Part shown: piece after piece, positions 42,445 to 52,092 of the stretch
Position numbering within the stretch: the stretch's first letter is position 1
Layout of the letters: each line of letters starts with the position of its first letter
Source of the DNA: Candidatus Krumholzibacteriota bacterium
Lineage (GTDB): Bacteria; Krumholzibacteriota; Krumholzibacteriia; Krumholzibacteriales; Krumholzibacteriaceae
Reading direction: 5' to 3'
Assembly (NCBI GenBank): GCA_016932415.1
Contig: JAFGCX010000018.1
Location: 86,682 to 150,681 of the forward strand
DNA: 64,000 nt
Position numbers and translations under genes: made by a program
Notes under the pieces: generated by a model
Database searches by the model: none
What the model was told of the DNA's origin: nothing
What the model saw: the letters and a program-made list of their open reading frames with translations, nothing else

Positions 42445-44694
42445 ATGCGCGTACATACTCGTATTCTCGCCGGATTATTCCTTCTCGCGGCGATTCTTGC
42501 CTTTCACACTCCGATCGATGGGAGGGAATCGCCTGTTCTGAAGCCTGATAAAGGCGGCGGTGGCGCGATAGACAGGGTATTCGTCCTCGACGGAACCGGT
42601 ATCCATAACGCGGGAAACCTTCAGGTACACACTGGAAACTGGGGGATCTTCGGTTCATATCCGGGTTCTTCATTTCCGACAAGCGAATTCCCATCGGCCC
42701 AGTGGCCGGCAAACAGCGGGGTCGAATATCTCTATATAGGAGGGTTGTGGGTCGGCGCCAGGGTAAACGGCATGCCGGCCGTTTCCACATCAGCTTACGA
42801 GATGGAATTCAGGCCGACGGCAGATCCGATAGACAGGATCTACAGCAGCTTTGAAAACGCGCCGGGCGGTAGCAGGCTTCCATCACCCGGGGCTGATGAT
42901 GATATGGATGGAATGATCGACGAGGACTGGCTGGACGGCCATGATAACGACCTTGACGGGATGATCGACGAGGACTACGCCGCCATATCGAGACAGATGT
43001 TCAGCAGCTGGTGCACCGATGACCAGCCGGAAGCAACGGCAAATTACCCAGAACATACTCCACTGCATGTCATGCTTCGGCAGGAAAGCTATCAGTGGGA
43101 GGATGAGGAATTTTACGATTTCGTAGGATTCAAATATACGATAACCAATATCGGGAATGTTCCCCTTGAGGATCTTTATCTCGGATTACTTATAGACGGC
43201 GATGCCGGTCCCCGGAGCTGGAGCAATTTCTGGGCTGATGACGCCAGCGGCAGATGGACGGGTACGCTTTGCTCCGAAATAGGTCCGGCCTTTGTCGACC
43301 TGGCGTATATATATGACGTCGATGGCGACGGGGGGCTGACCACGGGTTATCTTGGCGCGATGATCCTGGGACATACCACCGACCCTCTCGGGATCAAGGC
43401 CCCGGCGAAAGCCGGAATGACCTCGTTTCATATCTTCAGCGGAGATCAGCCGTTTGAAAACGGTGGAGATCCGACCAACGATTTTGAGCGTTACGAGCTG
43501 ATGTCGAAAAACAGTTATGACCCTGACGTCTCAATCCCATCGGACTACCGGATGCTTCTCAGTACGGGTGGATTCGGGATTCTGCTTCCAGGGGAATCAC
43601 TGGTACTTTACGTGGCTCTCGTGGCGGGAGAAGGTCTTGACGGCATGCTGGATAACGCGGCAAAGGCTCAGGCCCTCTTCAACGGACAATGGATCGATCT
43701 TGATCGCGATCCGGTAACCGGGTCTGACAGACGGGAGACTCCCGTGCGTGGCCCGGCGACAGGGGTTGTCATAGATCCCTGCCGGGCTGGACTTAGCGAA
43801 CCGGTGAACGTGCCGTACGGCCAGATCCTCTGGATAAACGCTGATTGCGAACAGGAGGAAGGATTCAAGTCGTTCTGCGCATATAGCGAAGCTGACAGCC
43901 TCATCTTCCGCACAGGCGTGGCCGGCAGGGAGACTCAGATCCACTGGCTCTTATCGATGCCGCAGCCGACGCTGAACCTTCTCGACATCCGTCCCTGTTC
44001 ATGTCCCAATCCGTTTAACGTGAAGCTCTTCGGGGAATCTAAGGGCAGGGGCAAGAGAAAGGGAGGGATGCTTCCCGTGGCGATCCTCGGAAGCGAAGAG
44101 TTCGACGTACACCTGATCGATCCAGCCTCGCTGAAACTTGAAGGGGTCAGCCCCGTGTACAGGAAGAAGTGCAGTTTCGAGGATGTCTCACGGCCGGTCA
44201 TTGGATGGATGCCATGCGAGTGCACGACGGAAGGGGCCGATGGATATCTTGATATGATCCTTCATTTCAGGGATCTTGAGATCGCCGATGCCATTGCCGT
44301 CGATGGTATCCCGAATGCCGGCGAAGAGAAGGTGCTTACGCTGACAGGCATGCTTTTCGACGGGACTCCTTTCGAGGCGTCTGATTGCGTCAAGTTCGTC
44401 GGACGACGCCTGAAACCCGGCGGGTTGATCGACGAAATCATCCTCAGGCCGGCCCTGCCGAACCCGTTCAACCCGGTGACCAGGATCTCGTTCTACCTTC
44501 CCGAAAAACAGAATATCCGCCTTGAGATCTTCGACGTCTCCGGACGCCTGGTGATGACACTGGCCGATGGGCCATATCCGCGGGGAGAATCGGCGATCGA
44601 ATGGAAAGCCTCGGGATTGAGCAGCGGGATATATTTTTACAGGCTGAAGGCCGGTGATTATGTCGAGACGAAAAAAGTAGTGCTTATGAGATAA
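42445..44694 (+). CDS. Secreted protein with Asp-rich calcium-type loops and sorting tail
   Basis: A 749-residue exported protein. Tandem ATGs lie at 42442 and 42445; the second is six bases after AGGAGG. After the signal peptide (ILAGLFLLAAILAFHTPIDG) comes a domain with YLYIGGLWVGARVNG, often seen in large FCB secreted proteins. Near residue 150 are two DxDxDGxIDED loops (DDDMDGMIDEDW, DNDLDGMIDEDY) that look like calcium sites. The middle contains a Cys-rich segment (LDIRPCSCPNPFNV), and the last 85 residues are the sorting domain (LPNPFNPVTRISF...FDVSGRLVMTL...SSGIYFYRLK) ending in VLMR. Function is unknown. Confidence 0.82.
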   Translation: MRVHTRILAGLFLLAAILAFHTPIDGRESPVLKPDKGGGGAIDRVFVLDGTGIHNAGNLQVHTGNWGIFGSYPGSSFPTSEFPSAQWPANSGVEYLYIGGLWVGARVNGMPAVSTSAYEMEFRPTADPIDRIYSSFENAPGGSRLPSPGADDDMDGMIDEDWLDGHDNDLDGMIDEDYAAISRQMFSSWCTDDQPEATANYPEHTPLHVMLRQESYQWEDEEFYDFVGFKYTITNIGNVPLEDLYLGLLIDGDAGPRSWSNFWADDASGRWTGTLCSEIGPAFVDLAYIYDVDGDGGLTTGYLGAMILGHTTDPLGIKAPAKAGMTSFHIFSGDQPFENGGDPTNDFERYELMSKNSYDPDVSIPSDYRMLLSTGGFGILLPGESLVLYVALVAGEGLDGMLDNAAKAQALFNGQWIDLDRDPVTGSDRRETPVRGPATGVVIDPCRAGLSEPVNVPYGQILWINADCEQEEGFKSFCAYSEADSLIFRTGVAGRETQIHWLLSMPQPTLNLLDIRPCSCPNPFNVKLFGESKGRGKRKGGMLPVAILGSEEFDVHLIDPASLKLEGVSPVYRKKCSFEDVSRPVIGWMPCECTTEGADGYLDMILHFRDLEIADAIAVDGIPNAGEEKVLTLTGMLFDGTPFEASDCVKFVGRRLKPGGLIDEIILRPALPNPFNPVTRISFYLPEKQNIRLEIFDVSGRLVMTLADGPYPRGESAIEWKASGLSSGIYFYRLKAGDYVETKKVVLMR

Positions 44695-44745
44695 TCAGAT
44701 TCACCTGTTGATTGCGGTACTGTAAGGCGTGATCAACTCTAAACG

Positions 44746-44780
44746 GAACGGTTCCCGTTCTCAAAAAACGGGGACCGTTC
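44746..44780. terminator. Terminator between convergent surface-protein genes
   Basis: GAACGGTTCCCGT (44746-44758) pairs with ACGGGGACCGTTC (44768-44780), one G-T wobble in 13 bp. The loop contains AAAAAA. It could serve either strand. Confidence 0.55.
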
Positions 44781-44819
44781 TGTTATCATCTCCGCGTTAT
44801 CACAAAATCGGGATCGATA

Positions 44820-46922
44820 TCATCTCAAAAGGAGCATCTTTCTTACGACGGAGTCGCTGCCCTCTTCAAGCCGGTAGAAATATATGCCGCTGGAGACTTT
44901 TTCCCCATCCCCGTTCGTTCCGTTCCAGTCGACCTGGTAAAGGATCCCCGGCTGGTGGACCCTGTCGACCAGGGTGCTTATCAGCCGGCCGGAGGGGGAG
45001 AATATCCGCAGAGTGGCTCTGCCCTCCCTGGCGAGGCTGTATCTTATCGTCGTCGCGGGGTTGAAGGGGTTGGGATAGTTCTGGTAAAGATCGAGAGCGG
45101 CGGGGATCTCCCCGTTCGATCCCGTGACTATATCGACGCTTCCGTTGACGGGAAGTGCGCATGGCTCTCCTTCGTTGAACAGTATATTGCTTATGTCAAG
45201 CGATGAAGAAGTCCCTTCGCTTCCCGGTATCCCGACGAGATTTAATATGAAAAAGGGCAACGTACCCTCGAGAGGAACGCTTCCCGCCGCTACAACGATA
45301 ACTTCCCCCGGAGTCGAGGTATTGATGACGGGGGCGCCCCATCCTTCAGACATCGTTCCAATGCTGGTGACGCTTTCCACTTCGACTCGCATCGGGTTGA
45401 AACTGAGGATCATCTCGTACCCGAATATCCCCATCCCCGTGACGTCACGGTCGGGCGATACGGGTATCGCCGTAGGGAAAACGGTATGAACGGTAAAATC
45501 CTCCACGACGACATAAAGACCGCAGACAGTTATTACCCCGGTCGTATCTGTCGCTCCTATATCGTCAGTCACGAAGACGCGGGTAGTTCCGGCCGACAGG
45601 CCGGTAAAGGTTCCGGAAGGGTCGATCTCAGCGACGGCAGGATCGATCACGCCCCAGTCGAGAGGGGGGGTGACTGTTCCTGTGGTATAGAACTCGAGTA
45701 TATCCCCGGCGACTATATTTCCCCCGTCGGGATATACCGTTATAACGGGAAGTGTGGTGATATAGACGGAGCCGTTTTCATGGACGGGAGGATATATCTC
45801 GTTGAACATCCCGTTCGACAGGGTCAGCGGCGTACTTCCCGAATACGAGACGTACGCCGCCGTGAATTCTATGTATATAAGCACTCCGGGGCCCGCAAGG
45901 CTCGTGACGCCGGCCATCGACAGGGTGATCTTTCCATCGGTGAGGTTATATTCAGGAGCGGCCCAACCTGCTGCCTCGACGAGAGTGCCGGAGAGTTCGA
46001 TCCCCTTCGCCGTGAGGCGCTCGTCGTCATAGCTTATCGATAACTCCGCCGACTTGATATCATAGTCTGAAGGGTCGGTAATATAGACAGGCACAAGTAT
46101 CGTCTCGCCGGCAAGCGCCGCTTCGACACCGGCGCTCAGTTTGACCGCCCTTATGAGTATAGGACTTGTCGTAGTGTCCGATATCCCCGCGTCATCTTCG
46201 GAGTAGGCGTACACCTCTCCCGGAGATATTCCCTTAAGGTAGTTCGTTCCGGCAAAATCGCCGATCAGTCCGTCTGTCGTACCGTACGTATAGGGGGGAG
46301 TGCCTCCCGTAGTGGAGAACGGTATGCTGTCTCCCACCGCGACTTCTCCGGAGTTGGGTGAGATGCTCGTTGAAGGGAGGGCGTTGACGGTAAGAAAACC
46401 GTTCGAGAGGGTCGCCGGGGGTGAGCCCTCGTTAAAGACGAATCTGTCCAGGTAGAGATTCGTATTACTTGTTCCCGGTCCGAGAAGGAATCTTATGACA
46501 ACCAGAGTGCCTTCTCCGGCGAGAGGAAGTGTCCCGGCGGCGGCAATATCGATCCCCCCCGGCTGTATATTGATCGTCGGGCTGCCCCACGACTCTGTCA
46601 GTGTCCCCGTGACGACGACTTCAGTGGCCGACGCGCTCGATGCGTACCATGTGACAGTCGATTCGTATGAATAGACTCCTTCGCCGGTAATATCTTCAGT
46701 CGTTATCGCTATCGTCACGATATCTCCGACGCTCCCTGTTGCTTCGGTGACATCAACCGCGATCGCCGATACCGAAGCGGGCCAGATCCCGAGGAGCAGC
46801 CCCGCGCAGATGGCCACCCGGATAATGGCAGTCATCGGCGGCAGGGCTATCTTCCAGTGCTCCCGGGGCAGCGAGCCGCTCGCCTTTTTCATCTTCTTTC
46901 TTTTCAGATCCGTAGCCAGCAT
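44820..46922 (-). CDS. Secreted protein with three cohesin-like domains and sorting tail
   Basis: A 700-residue exported protein. The ATG at 46922 has AAGGAG six bases upstream. After an N-terminal signal region (VAICAGLLLGIWPASVSA) come three related cohesin-type beta domains. The first starts AVDVTEATGSVGDIVTIAI, the second AVKLSAGVEAALAGETILV and the third near GYEMILSFNPMRVEV; each ends in a phrase like SNGxF or NGSVxI. They are separated by two Big2/Ig-like units (SPNSGEVAVGDSIPFSTTGG; YPDGGNIVAGDILEF). The sorting domain (YPNPFNPATTIRY...SGRLISTLV...SGIYFYRLE) ends in LLLR. Cohesins bind dockerins; a dockerin is encoded by the gene just upstream on the same strand. Confidence 0.85.
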   Translation of the reverse strand: MLATDLKRKKMKKASGSLPREHWKIALPPMTAIIRVAICAGLLLGIWPASVSAIAVDVTEATGSVGDIVTIAITTEDITGEGVYSYESTVTWYASSASATEVVVTGTLTESWGSPTINIQPGGIDIAAAGTLPLAGEGTLVVIRFLLGPGTSNTNLYLDRFVFNEGSPPATLSNGFLTVNALPSTSISPNSGEVAVGDSIPFSTTGGTPPYTYGTTDGLIGDFAGTNYLKGISPGEVYAYSEDDAGISDTTTSPILIRAVKLSAGVEAALAGETILVPVYITDPSDYDIKSAELSISYDDERLTAKGIELSGTLVEAAGWAAPEYNLTDGKITLSMAGVTSLAGPGVLIYIEFTAAYVSYSGSTPLTLSNGMFNEIYPPVHENGSVYITTLPVITVYPDGGNIVAGDILEFYTTGTVTPPLDWGVIDPAVAEIDPSGTFTGLSAGTTRVFVTDDIGATDTTGVITVCGLYVVVEDFTVHTVFPTAIPVSPDRDVTGMGIFGYEMILSFNPMRVEVESVTSIGTMSEGWGAPVINTSTPGEVIVVAAGSVPLEGTLPFFILNLVGIPGSEGTSSSLDISNILFNEGEPCALPVNGSVDIVTGSNGEIPAALDLYQNYPNPFNPATTIRYSLAREGRATLRIFSPSGRLISTLVDRVHQPGILYQVDWNGTNGDGEKVSSGIYFYRLEEGSDSVVRKMLLLR

Positions 46923-46968
46923 GACGTTCTCCTTTCCAGCTGGTTCGATCGTGGAGCCAGCCATCCAG

Positions 46969-49900
46969 CTACCTCATAAGTATCATTTTTTTCGAATCCC
47001 TGAAGCGGCCAGCCTCGATGGAGTAGAAATAGACTCCGCTGACCACTCTCTTTCCGTTATTATCAAGACCATCCCACGTGACGTTTATAATCCCGGGCGC
47101 CTGTTCCTCATCGACCAGCGTCCTGACAAGCCGTCCCGATACGTCGTATACCTTCAGGACGACGCGAGTCAGCGCGCCGCTTCCCGCGGGGATCGAATAC
47201 CTGATCGATGTACTCGGATTGAACGGGTTGGGGAAGTTCTGGTCGAGGCCGTATACCGATGGAAGCGAGCCGTGGTCGTTGTTCCCTGTCACTGAACCTG
47301 CCGTGTCGGTGTAATCGTCCTCGTTCAGCCTTGCAAGGGCGAAATAAACAGGCACTCCCTCTCCGGCGATCAATCGGTCACCGGCGCGAAGGGTTATCTC
47401 TACCGCCGCCTCCACTGGAAGAATGGCGGCTGAGGCGACCGCGATCCTTACTCTTCCCTTTTCTCCGGCATTCCACGCCAGGATGGCGCGGTCAGCCTGA
47501 TCGGTAAGGCGCACCTCGCTGACGCTGACCTGCTCCGGATCGAAACAGAGGATATACTCATGACCGAGCAGTTCTCCGCTCCCTGAGACATTGATCGGAA
47601 ACGTCGCCGTTCCTCCCGGGTCTATCGTGAACGAGGGCAGGCTGACTTCGAAATCTCCCCTCTCAAGGCCGGGGAATTCCTGCTCCGGCCCGGAAGCGAG
47701 AAGCTCAGGACGGGGAGCCGTTTCTATGGAATTGAAGGCGCAGGGGAAGTACGATATCAACCCGGCGACATACCTGAGGATATATGAAGCGTCGAGGGCG
47801 CTGAGGCCCGCTTCGCAGGTGACGTCGCCGATCACCTCCTGCAACGGATCGAGGGTTATCAGGAGAGCCACATGCTGCAGGACGAGGGATGCGTCGAACG
47901 CCCGGATCTCGCCGTTGAGGCTGACGTCGCCAAGAAGGTAGTTCCCCGCTCCGTCGCTGCGCCATCCGGAATAGTCGACCATATCGGTGACGTTGTCACC
48001 GAGACCGCCGGGATTATAGAAGCCGCCCGAGCCGGTATCGTCCGACGGGTCGTAAGGCCCCGTATCATCGCCCCACCAGCAGTCCTGCGCCCGGACGGTA
48101 AAACTCATCCCGGTGTTTTTGATGCCGAAATAGGTGTTGTCAAAGATATCTGAGTTCTCGACTCTTCCCTTTACCGGGTCTCCGGAGGCGCCGTTGTAGT
48201 TGATGCCGACACCGTTTTTCGAAAAGATGCAGTGATCGATCTGCGGGTTCGCGTTCGTCACGTTCAGCGCTCCGTAAGTAGTGCTGTTTGCCGCGTACCG
48301 GAAGACGCAATAATCAAAACGGACGCTGTCGTCGATAGCTTCGTTATCTATCTGGATATGATCCCACCGGCTGCCGGAGCCGTCTGTCAATGTGCTGTCG
48401 TTATTGGTATCTCCACCGTAAAAATCGTCGAGCGTCGAGGTAAAGACGATCAGGCTTTCCGGGTCGGCTTTTCCCTCGGCGACGAGGCCGCGCTGCACCG
48501 TTATCTTCGTGCTGGCGAGAGGTTTTATAACGACACCCGGTTCTATTCTGAGGATCGAGCTCAACCCGGCCGTCAGGTTCGACGTCAGTACGTACGGGAT
48601 ATTCTCCGTCTGGGCGACATTCCTTCTCTTCCAGAGAGCGTCCTGCGCCAGCGTCTCCCCGATGATCCCGAGCGCGCTGAAGCCGTTCGTGTCGTTGAAG
48701 TGATTTCCTGAAAAAGCCGGATCACTCATGAGGGACATGACGATCGGAGTCCTCTGGTTGTAATCGAAGAGGCAGGAGTCGACCGAGGGAGAACTGTCGC
48801 CGCTGATCCTGATGCCGTAATATTCGTTTTTATAGAAGTTGCAGTTCAATATCGACGGAGAGGCGGTAATGATATTTATCGCTCCCAGGTGCCCGCCGCC
48901 CCCGTAGTAGAAGTCGCAGTATTCGATCCTGTTCAGATGGTCAGTACTGACGTCATCGAACTCGATATTGTACCAGTCGGAATTATCGGGCCAGGTAAGC
49001 GATCCGTCGTTGTTCGTATCGAGCGGGTTTCCATGCTCATCGTCGAGGATCGAGGTGAAGACGATCGGCTCGCTCTCGGTTCCTATTGCCTCGAGTCCTC
49101 CCTGGACATTTATTCCCTGCGGGTAGACCGTATAGGGGTAGCGCGCTCCCATCTTGATGACGACCCCAGGTTCGATGGTGAGTTTCGCCCCGAGGTTTAT
49201 ATTCAGCTCTCCGGTGACAAGTATCCGGGTGATATTGGTAAATCCCGCGATATCCCATTTATGCACCGTAAGGTCCTGGGCGATATCCTCTCCGATAAGA
49301 CCGAGGGCGTCATACGAGTTGTTATCGAACATATTTCCCGAGAAGACCGGATTTGCCAGGACAGATTTAAGAAGCGGCAACCTGCTGGTAAGCCTGAACA
49401 GGTTGTTCGAGATCACCGGGTTCGAAGCGTTCTGTATCCTGATCCCCCATCTGTTAATCTCGAATTCATTGTTCTGGATCGTCGGCGACGCGGACTGGCA
49501 GTCTATGACGGGGCTGTACCCTCCGAACCTGAAGAGGCAGTATTCGACGATCGCTTCAGAGGGGATGGTCGTGCTGTTGAACCTTATTCCCGACCAGTCA
49601 TCCGAATCGGGGGATGTGGCTGACCCGTCGACGTTGGAGTCTCCTCCGTATGAATCGTCCATGATCGAGGTATATACGATCTGGCTGTCCGGATCGGCTT
49701 TGCCCTGCAGCCTGAGTCCGCCGTTGACATCGATTGACAGAACAGTGCTGATGTTCTTGACGACGATCCCCGGCTGCACGGTCAGGATCGTCCCCGATCC
49801 GACTGTAAGGGTGCCGAGGTGGATATAGGGGAAATATTCAGAGAACTGCGGCGGCCCGCCGACCTCGATCCTCTCGAGGGTCGCGTTCTGTGAGATGGTC

Positions 49901-51828
49901 TCGGAAAGTATGCCTACCGCGTGATACTTGTTCTGCGTGAAGGTATTGTCGACATAATCCGGGTCGGCAAGGACCGATGTGGCGAGCGGTATGTAGTCGT
50001 GGTTGAAAAAATCGTTCGCTTCGATCAGCGGAGCGGAGTTGCCATCGGTGCGGATCCCCGTCCTGTTGCTGTTGAAATAACAGTTCGTTATCGGCGGTGA
50101 AGCGCTGTTGCACCAGAGAGCTCCCTTGTAATTGTCGCTTCCATCATATCCGCCGTAAGCGATGACGCAGTGATCGAGTTTCGAGTACGCGTCGTCCGAA
50201 GTCATCGTATACCTGATATTGCGCCAGTCTCCGTGATCCGGAGTCGTAGCGGTCCCGTTCCCCTCGGTATCGGCGGGGGTTCCATGATCGTCGTCATACT
50301 GCGAAGTGAATACGATCATACTGTCGGCAGTGCCGTCGGCCTTCAGGCCTCCCTCTATCGTGATCCAGGGCCTCGTGCTTCTGAATTTAAGGACCACCCC
50401 GGGTTCTATCCTCAGTCTCGCCCCTATCGACATCGTGAGGTTGTTCTCGAGCCAGTAAGTTATATTCTCGTATCCCGCGACGGTGCGGACTTTAAGAAGG
50501 GAGTTTACTCCTACCACCTCTCCGGTGATCCCCACGGCGGTGATTGTATTGTTCGTGAATGTATTTCCGGCGAATACCGGGTCGGCCGATACCGACATCA
50601 GGACTGGCGTGAGAGAGCAGTTGTTGATATTGTTGCTCAGCACGTAAGATTGGCACGTGCCTCCAAGCTCTACTCCGAAATAAGTGTCGGATATCTCGTT
50701 GCTTATTATGAACGGATCGGCGTTGTACGCTCTCACGATCCCCTCTGTGTTGTTGCCGCCGAACTTTATCACGGAGTATGTCACGTACCCCATGCTGCCC
50801 TGCTGAAAATCGATCCTTCCCCAGTCTCCCTGCGACGGCGCGGTTATCGACCCGTCGTTGTTCGTGTCGTTGGGAGTCCCGTAATTATCGTCCTTGAAAG
50901 AGGTGAAGACGATGTGGCTGTCCGGATCGGCCGTCCCGTTCATCGTCAATGTCCCCTGGACTATGATATCGGTGCCCGTTTTCGGTTTGACGACGATTCC
51001 GGGTTGGATCGAAAGGTTGCCTCCCGGTGCGACTGTGACATCGTCAAGCAGGATATAGACGAGGTTGTCGATGGGGATTGAGCCGAGAGTCGCCCCGCGC
51101 ATCGAGATGCGGTTCGACCCTGTAAGCGTTCCGCCGAGGATCCCGAGAGCGTCGAATCCGTTATCGGAGACCGATTCGAAAGCAAGGTTGTCGAATACCG
51201 GGTTGGCCGTTATCTCTATCGCCACCGGGCAATCGGTCATCGCGTTGATCGCCGTATTCCTCAGGACGGGAGCCGATACGCCTGTGCATTTGACTCCGTA
51301 ATAGGCGGCGAAGATATCGCAGTCCTCGATAGTGGGGCTGGCGTTTTCGCAGGTTATATTACCGCTCGATCCGTACCCGCCGAAATGTATCTGGCAGTAC
51401 TGCAGGATCGAACTGTCGTCGGCATTGTCAGTAAAGCGTATATACTGCCAGTCGTGATTGTCGGGTACGGTAGAGTTGCCGTCCCCGTTCGTATCGTCTC
51501 CCGGCGGAGGGACGTTATCATCCTTGATAGAGGTGAAATAGATAAGCGAATCAGGCTCGTTCTTGCCGATCGCGACGAGTCTTCCATCGCTTATCGTAAG
51601 GGAACGGCTCGAGTCGAATTTCAAAACGACTCCTGGATTTATCGTCAGGACAGCTCCACCGGTGACGGTGACCGATCCTGTGACGCGGTAGATCCTGCCG
51701 CCGAAGGTGGTCAGAGTCAAGTCGGAGCTTATCGTGCCCGAAAGCGTTTTCTGGGCCAGCGCTCCGACGGGAAGGACGATAAACACGAAAATAATCCCGA
51801 AAAGAAAGATCGATTTACAGCGATTCAT
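46969..51828 (-). CDS. Giant six-repeat beta-helix surface protein with dockerin, cohesin-like domain and sorting tail
   Basis: A 1619-residue exported protein. A signal peptide (ends VGALAQ) is followed by six repeats of about 205-210 residues, starting near 61, 272, 472, 682, 890 and 1100. Each opens with L-x-I-x-PG-V/I-V, then an IVFTSxxDD...DTNNDGS acidic loop, then right-handed parallel beta-helix turns with SPxIxxC/N-like motifs. A type I dockerin pair lies at about 1297-1365 (GDVSLNGEIRAFDASLVLQ; GDVTCEAGLSALDASYILR). A cohesin-like domain is at about 1385-1500, and the sorting domain (FPNPFNPSTSIRY) ends in ILMR. Beta-helices often bind or cut polysaccharide, but no catalytic residues are evident. 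The cohesin gene follows after 46 bases. Confidence 0.88.
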   Translation of the reverse strand: MNRCKSIFLFGIIFVFIVLPVGALAQKTLSGTISSDLTLTTFGGRIYRVTGSVTVTGGAVLTINPGVVLKFDSSRSLTISDGRLVAIGKNEPDSLIYFTSIKDDNVPPPGDDTNGDGNSTVPDNHDWQYIRFTDNADDSSILQYCQIHFGGYGSSGNITCENASPTIEDCDIFAAYYGVKCTGVSAPVLRNTAINAMTDCPVAIEITANPVFDNLAFESVSDNGFDALGILGGTLTGSNRISMRGATLGSIPIDNLVYILLDDVTVAPGGNLSIQPGIVVKPKTGTDIIVQGTLTMNGTADPDSHIVFTSFKDDNYGTPNDTNNDGSITAPSQGDWGRIDFQQGSMGYVTYSVIKFGGNNTEGIVRAYNADPFIISNEISDTYFGVELGGTCQSYVLSNNINNCSLTPVLMSVSADPVFAGNTFTNNTITAVGITGEVVGVNSLLKVRTVAGYENITYWLENNLTMSIGARLRIEPGVVLKFRSTRPWITIEGGLKADGTADSMIVFTSQYDDDHGTPADTEGNGTATTPDHGDWRNIRYTMTSDDAYSKLDHCVIAYGGYDGSDNYKGALWCNSASPPITNCYFNSNRTGIRTDGNSAPLIEANDFFNHDYIPLATSVLADPDYVDNTFTQNKYHAVGILSETISQNATLERIEVGGPPQFSEYFPYIHLGTLTVGSGTILTVQPGIVVKNISTVLSIDVNGGLRLQGKADPDSQIVYTSIMDDSYGGDSNVDGSATSPDSDDWSGIRFNSTTIPSEAIVEYCLFRFGGYSPVIDCQSASPTIQNNEFEINRWGIRIQNASNPVISNNLFRLTSRLPLLKSVLANPVFSGNMFDNNSYDALGLIGEDIAQDLTVHKWDIAGFTNITRILVTGELNINLGAKLTIEPGVVIKMGARYPYTVYPQGINVQGGLEAIGTESEPIVFTSILDDEHGNPLDTNNDGSLTWPDNSDWYNIEFDDVSTDHLNRIEYCDFYYGGGGHLGAINIITASPSILNCNFYKNEYYGIRISGDSSPSVDSCLFDYNQRTPIVMSLMSDPAFSGNHFNDTNGFSALGIIGETLAQDALWKRRNVAQTENIPYVLTSNLTAGLSSILRIEPGVVIKPLASTKITVQRGLVAEGKADPESLIVFTSTLDDFYGGDTNNDSTLTDGSGSRWDHIQIDNEAIDDSVRFDYCVFRYAANSTTYGALNVTNANPQIDHCIFSKNGVGINYNGASGDPVKGRVENSDIFDNTYFGIKNTGMSFTVRAQDCWWGDDTGPYDPSDDTGSGGFYNPGGLGDNVTDMVDYSGWRSDGAGNYLLGDVSLNGEIRAFDASLVLQHVALLITLDPLQEVIGDVTCEAGLSALDASYILRYVAGLISYFPCAFNSIETAPRPELLASGPEQEFPGLERGDFEVSLPSFTIDPGGTATFPINVSGSGELLGHEYILCFDPEQVSVSEVRLTDQADRAILAWNAGEKGRVRIAVASAAILPVEAAVEITLRAGDRLIAGEGVPVYFALARLNEDDYTDTAGSVTGNNDHGSLPSVYGLDQNFPNPFNPSTSIRYSIPAGSGALTRVVLKVYDVSGRLVRTLVDEEQAPGIINVTWDGLDNNGKRVVSGVYFYSIEAGRFRDSKKMILMR

Positions 51829-51957
51829 CTTGTGCCCCCCGTTATGAGTGACTGTAAAAAATGATTTATTGGCGCGTAACGGATGCCTGTCTTGAAGGCC
51901 TCCGTATACCTGTTAGACTGGATCGATCTGATTTCGACACACATCGATCAAAAAAAT

Positions 51958-51987
51958 CTGTCAATTGATACCCCTTGCTGCTAGAAT
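51958..51987 (+). promoter_or_regulatory. Promoter of the OmpA-family lipoprotein gene
   Basis: CTGTCA (51958-51963), an 18-base spacer and TAGAAT (51982-51987), the latter preceded by TG-C to give an extended -10. It is about 105 bases before the ATG at 52093. Confidence 0.5.
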
Positions 51988-52092
51988 CACGATCACCCCC
52001 CGCCAGGGCCGTCGGACAGGAGAAACCTGTTTATGTCAGCCCGGGTGATTAAAGGGGCGGATCGGGAATGTATTGATAAGGAGGGATCATCC

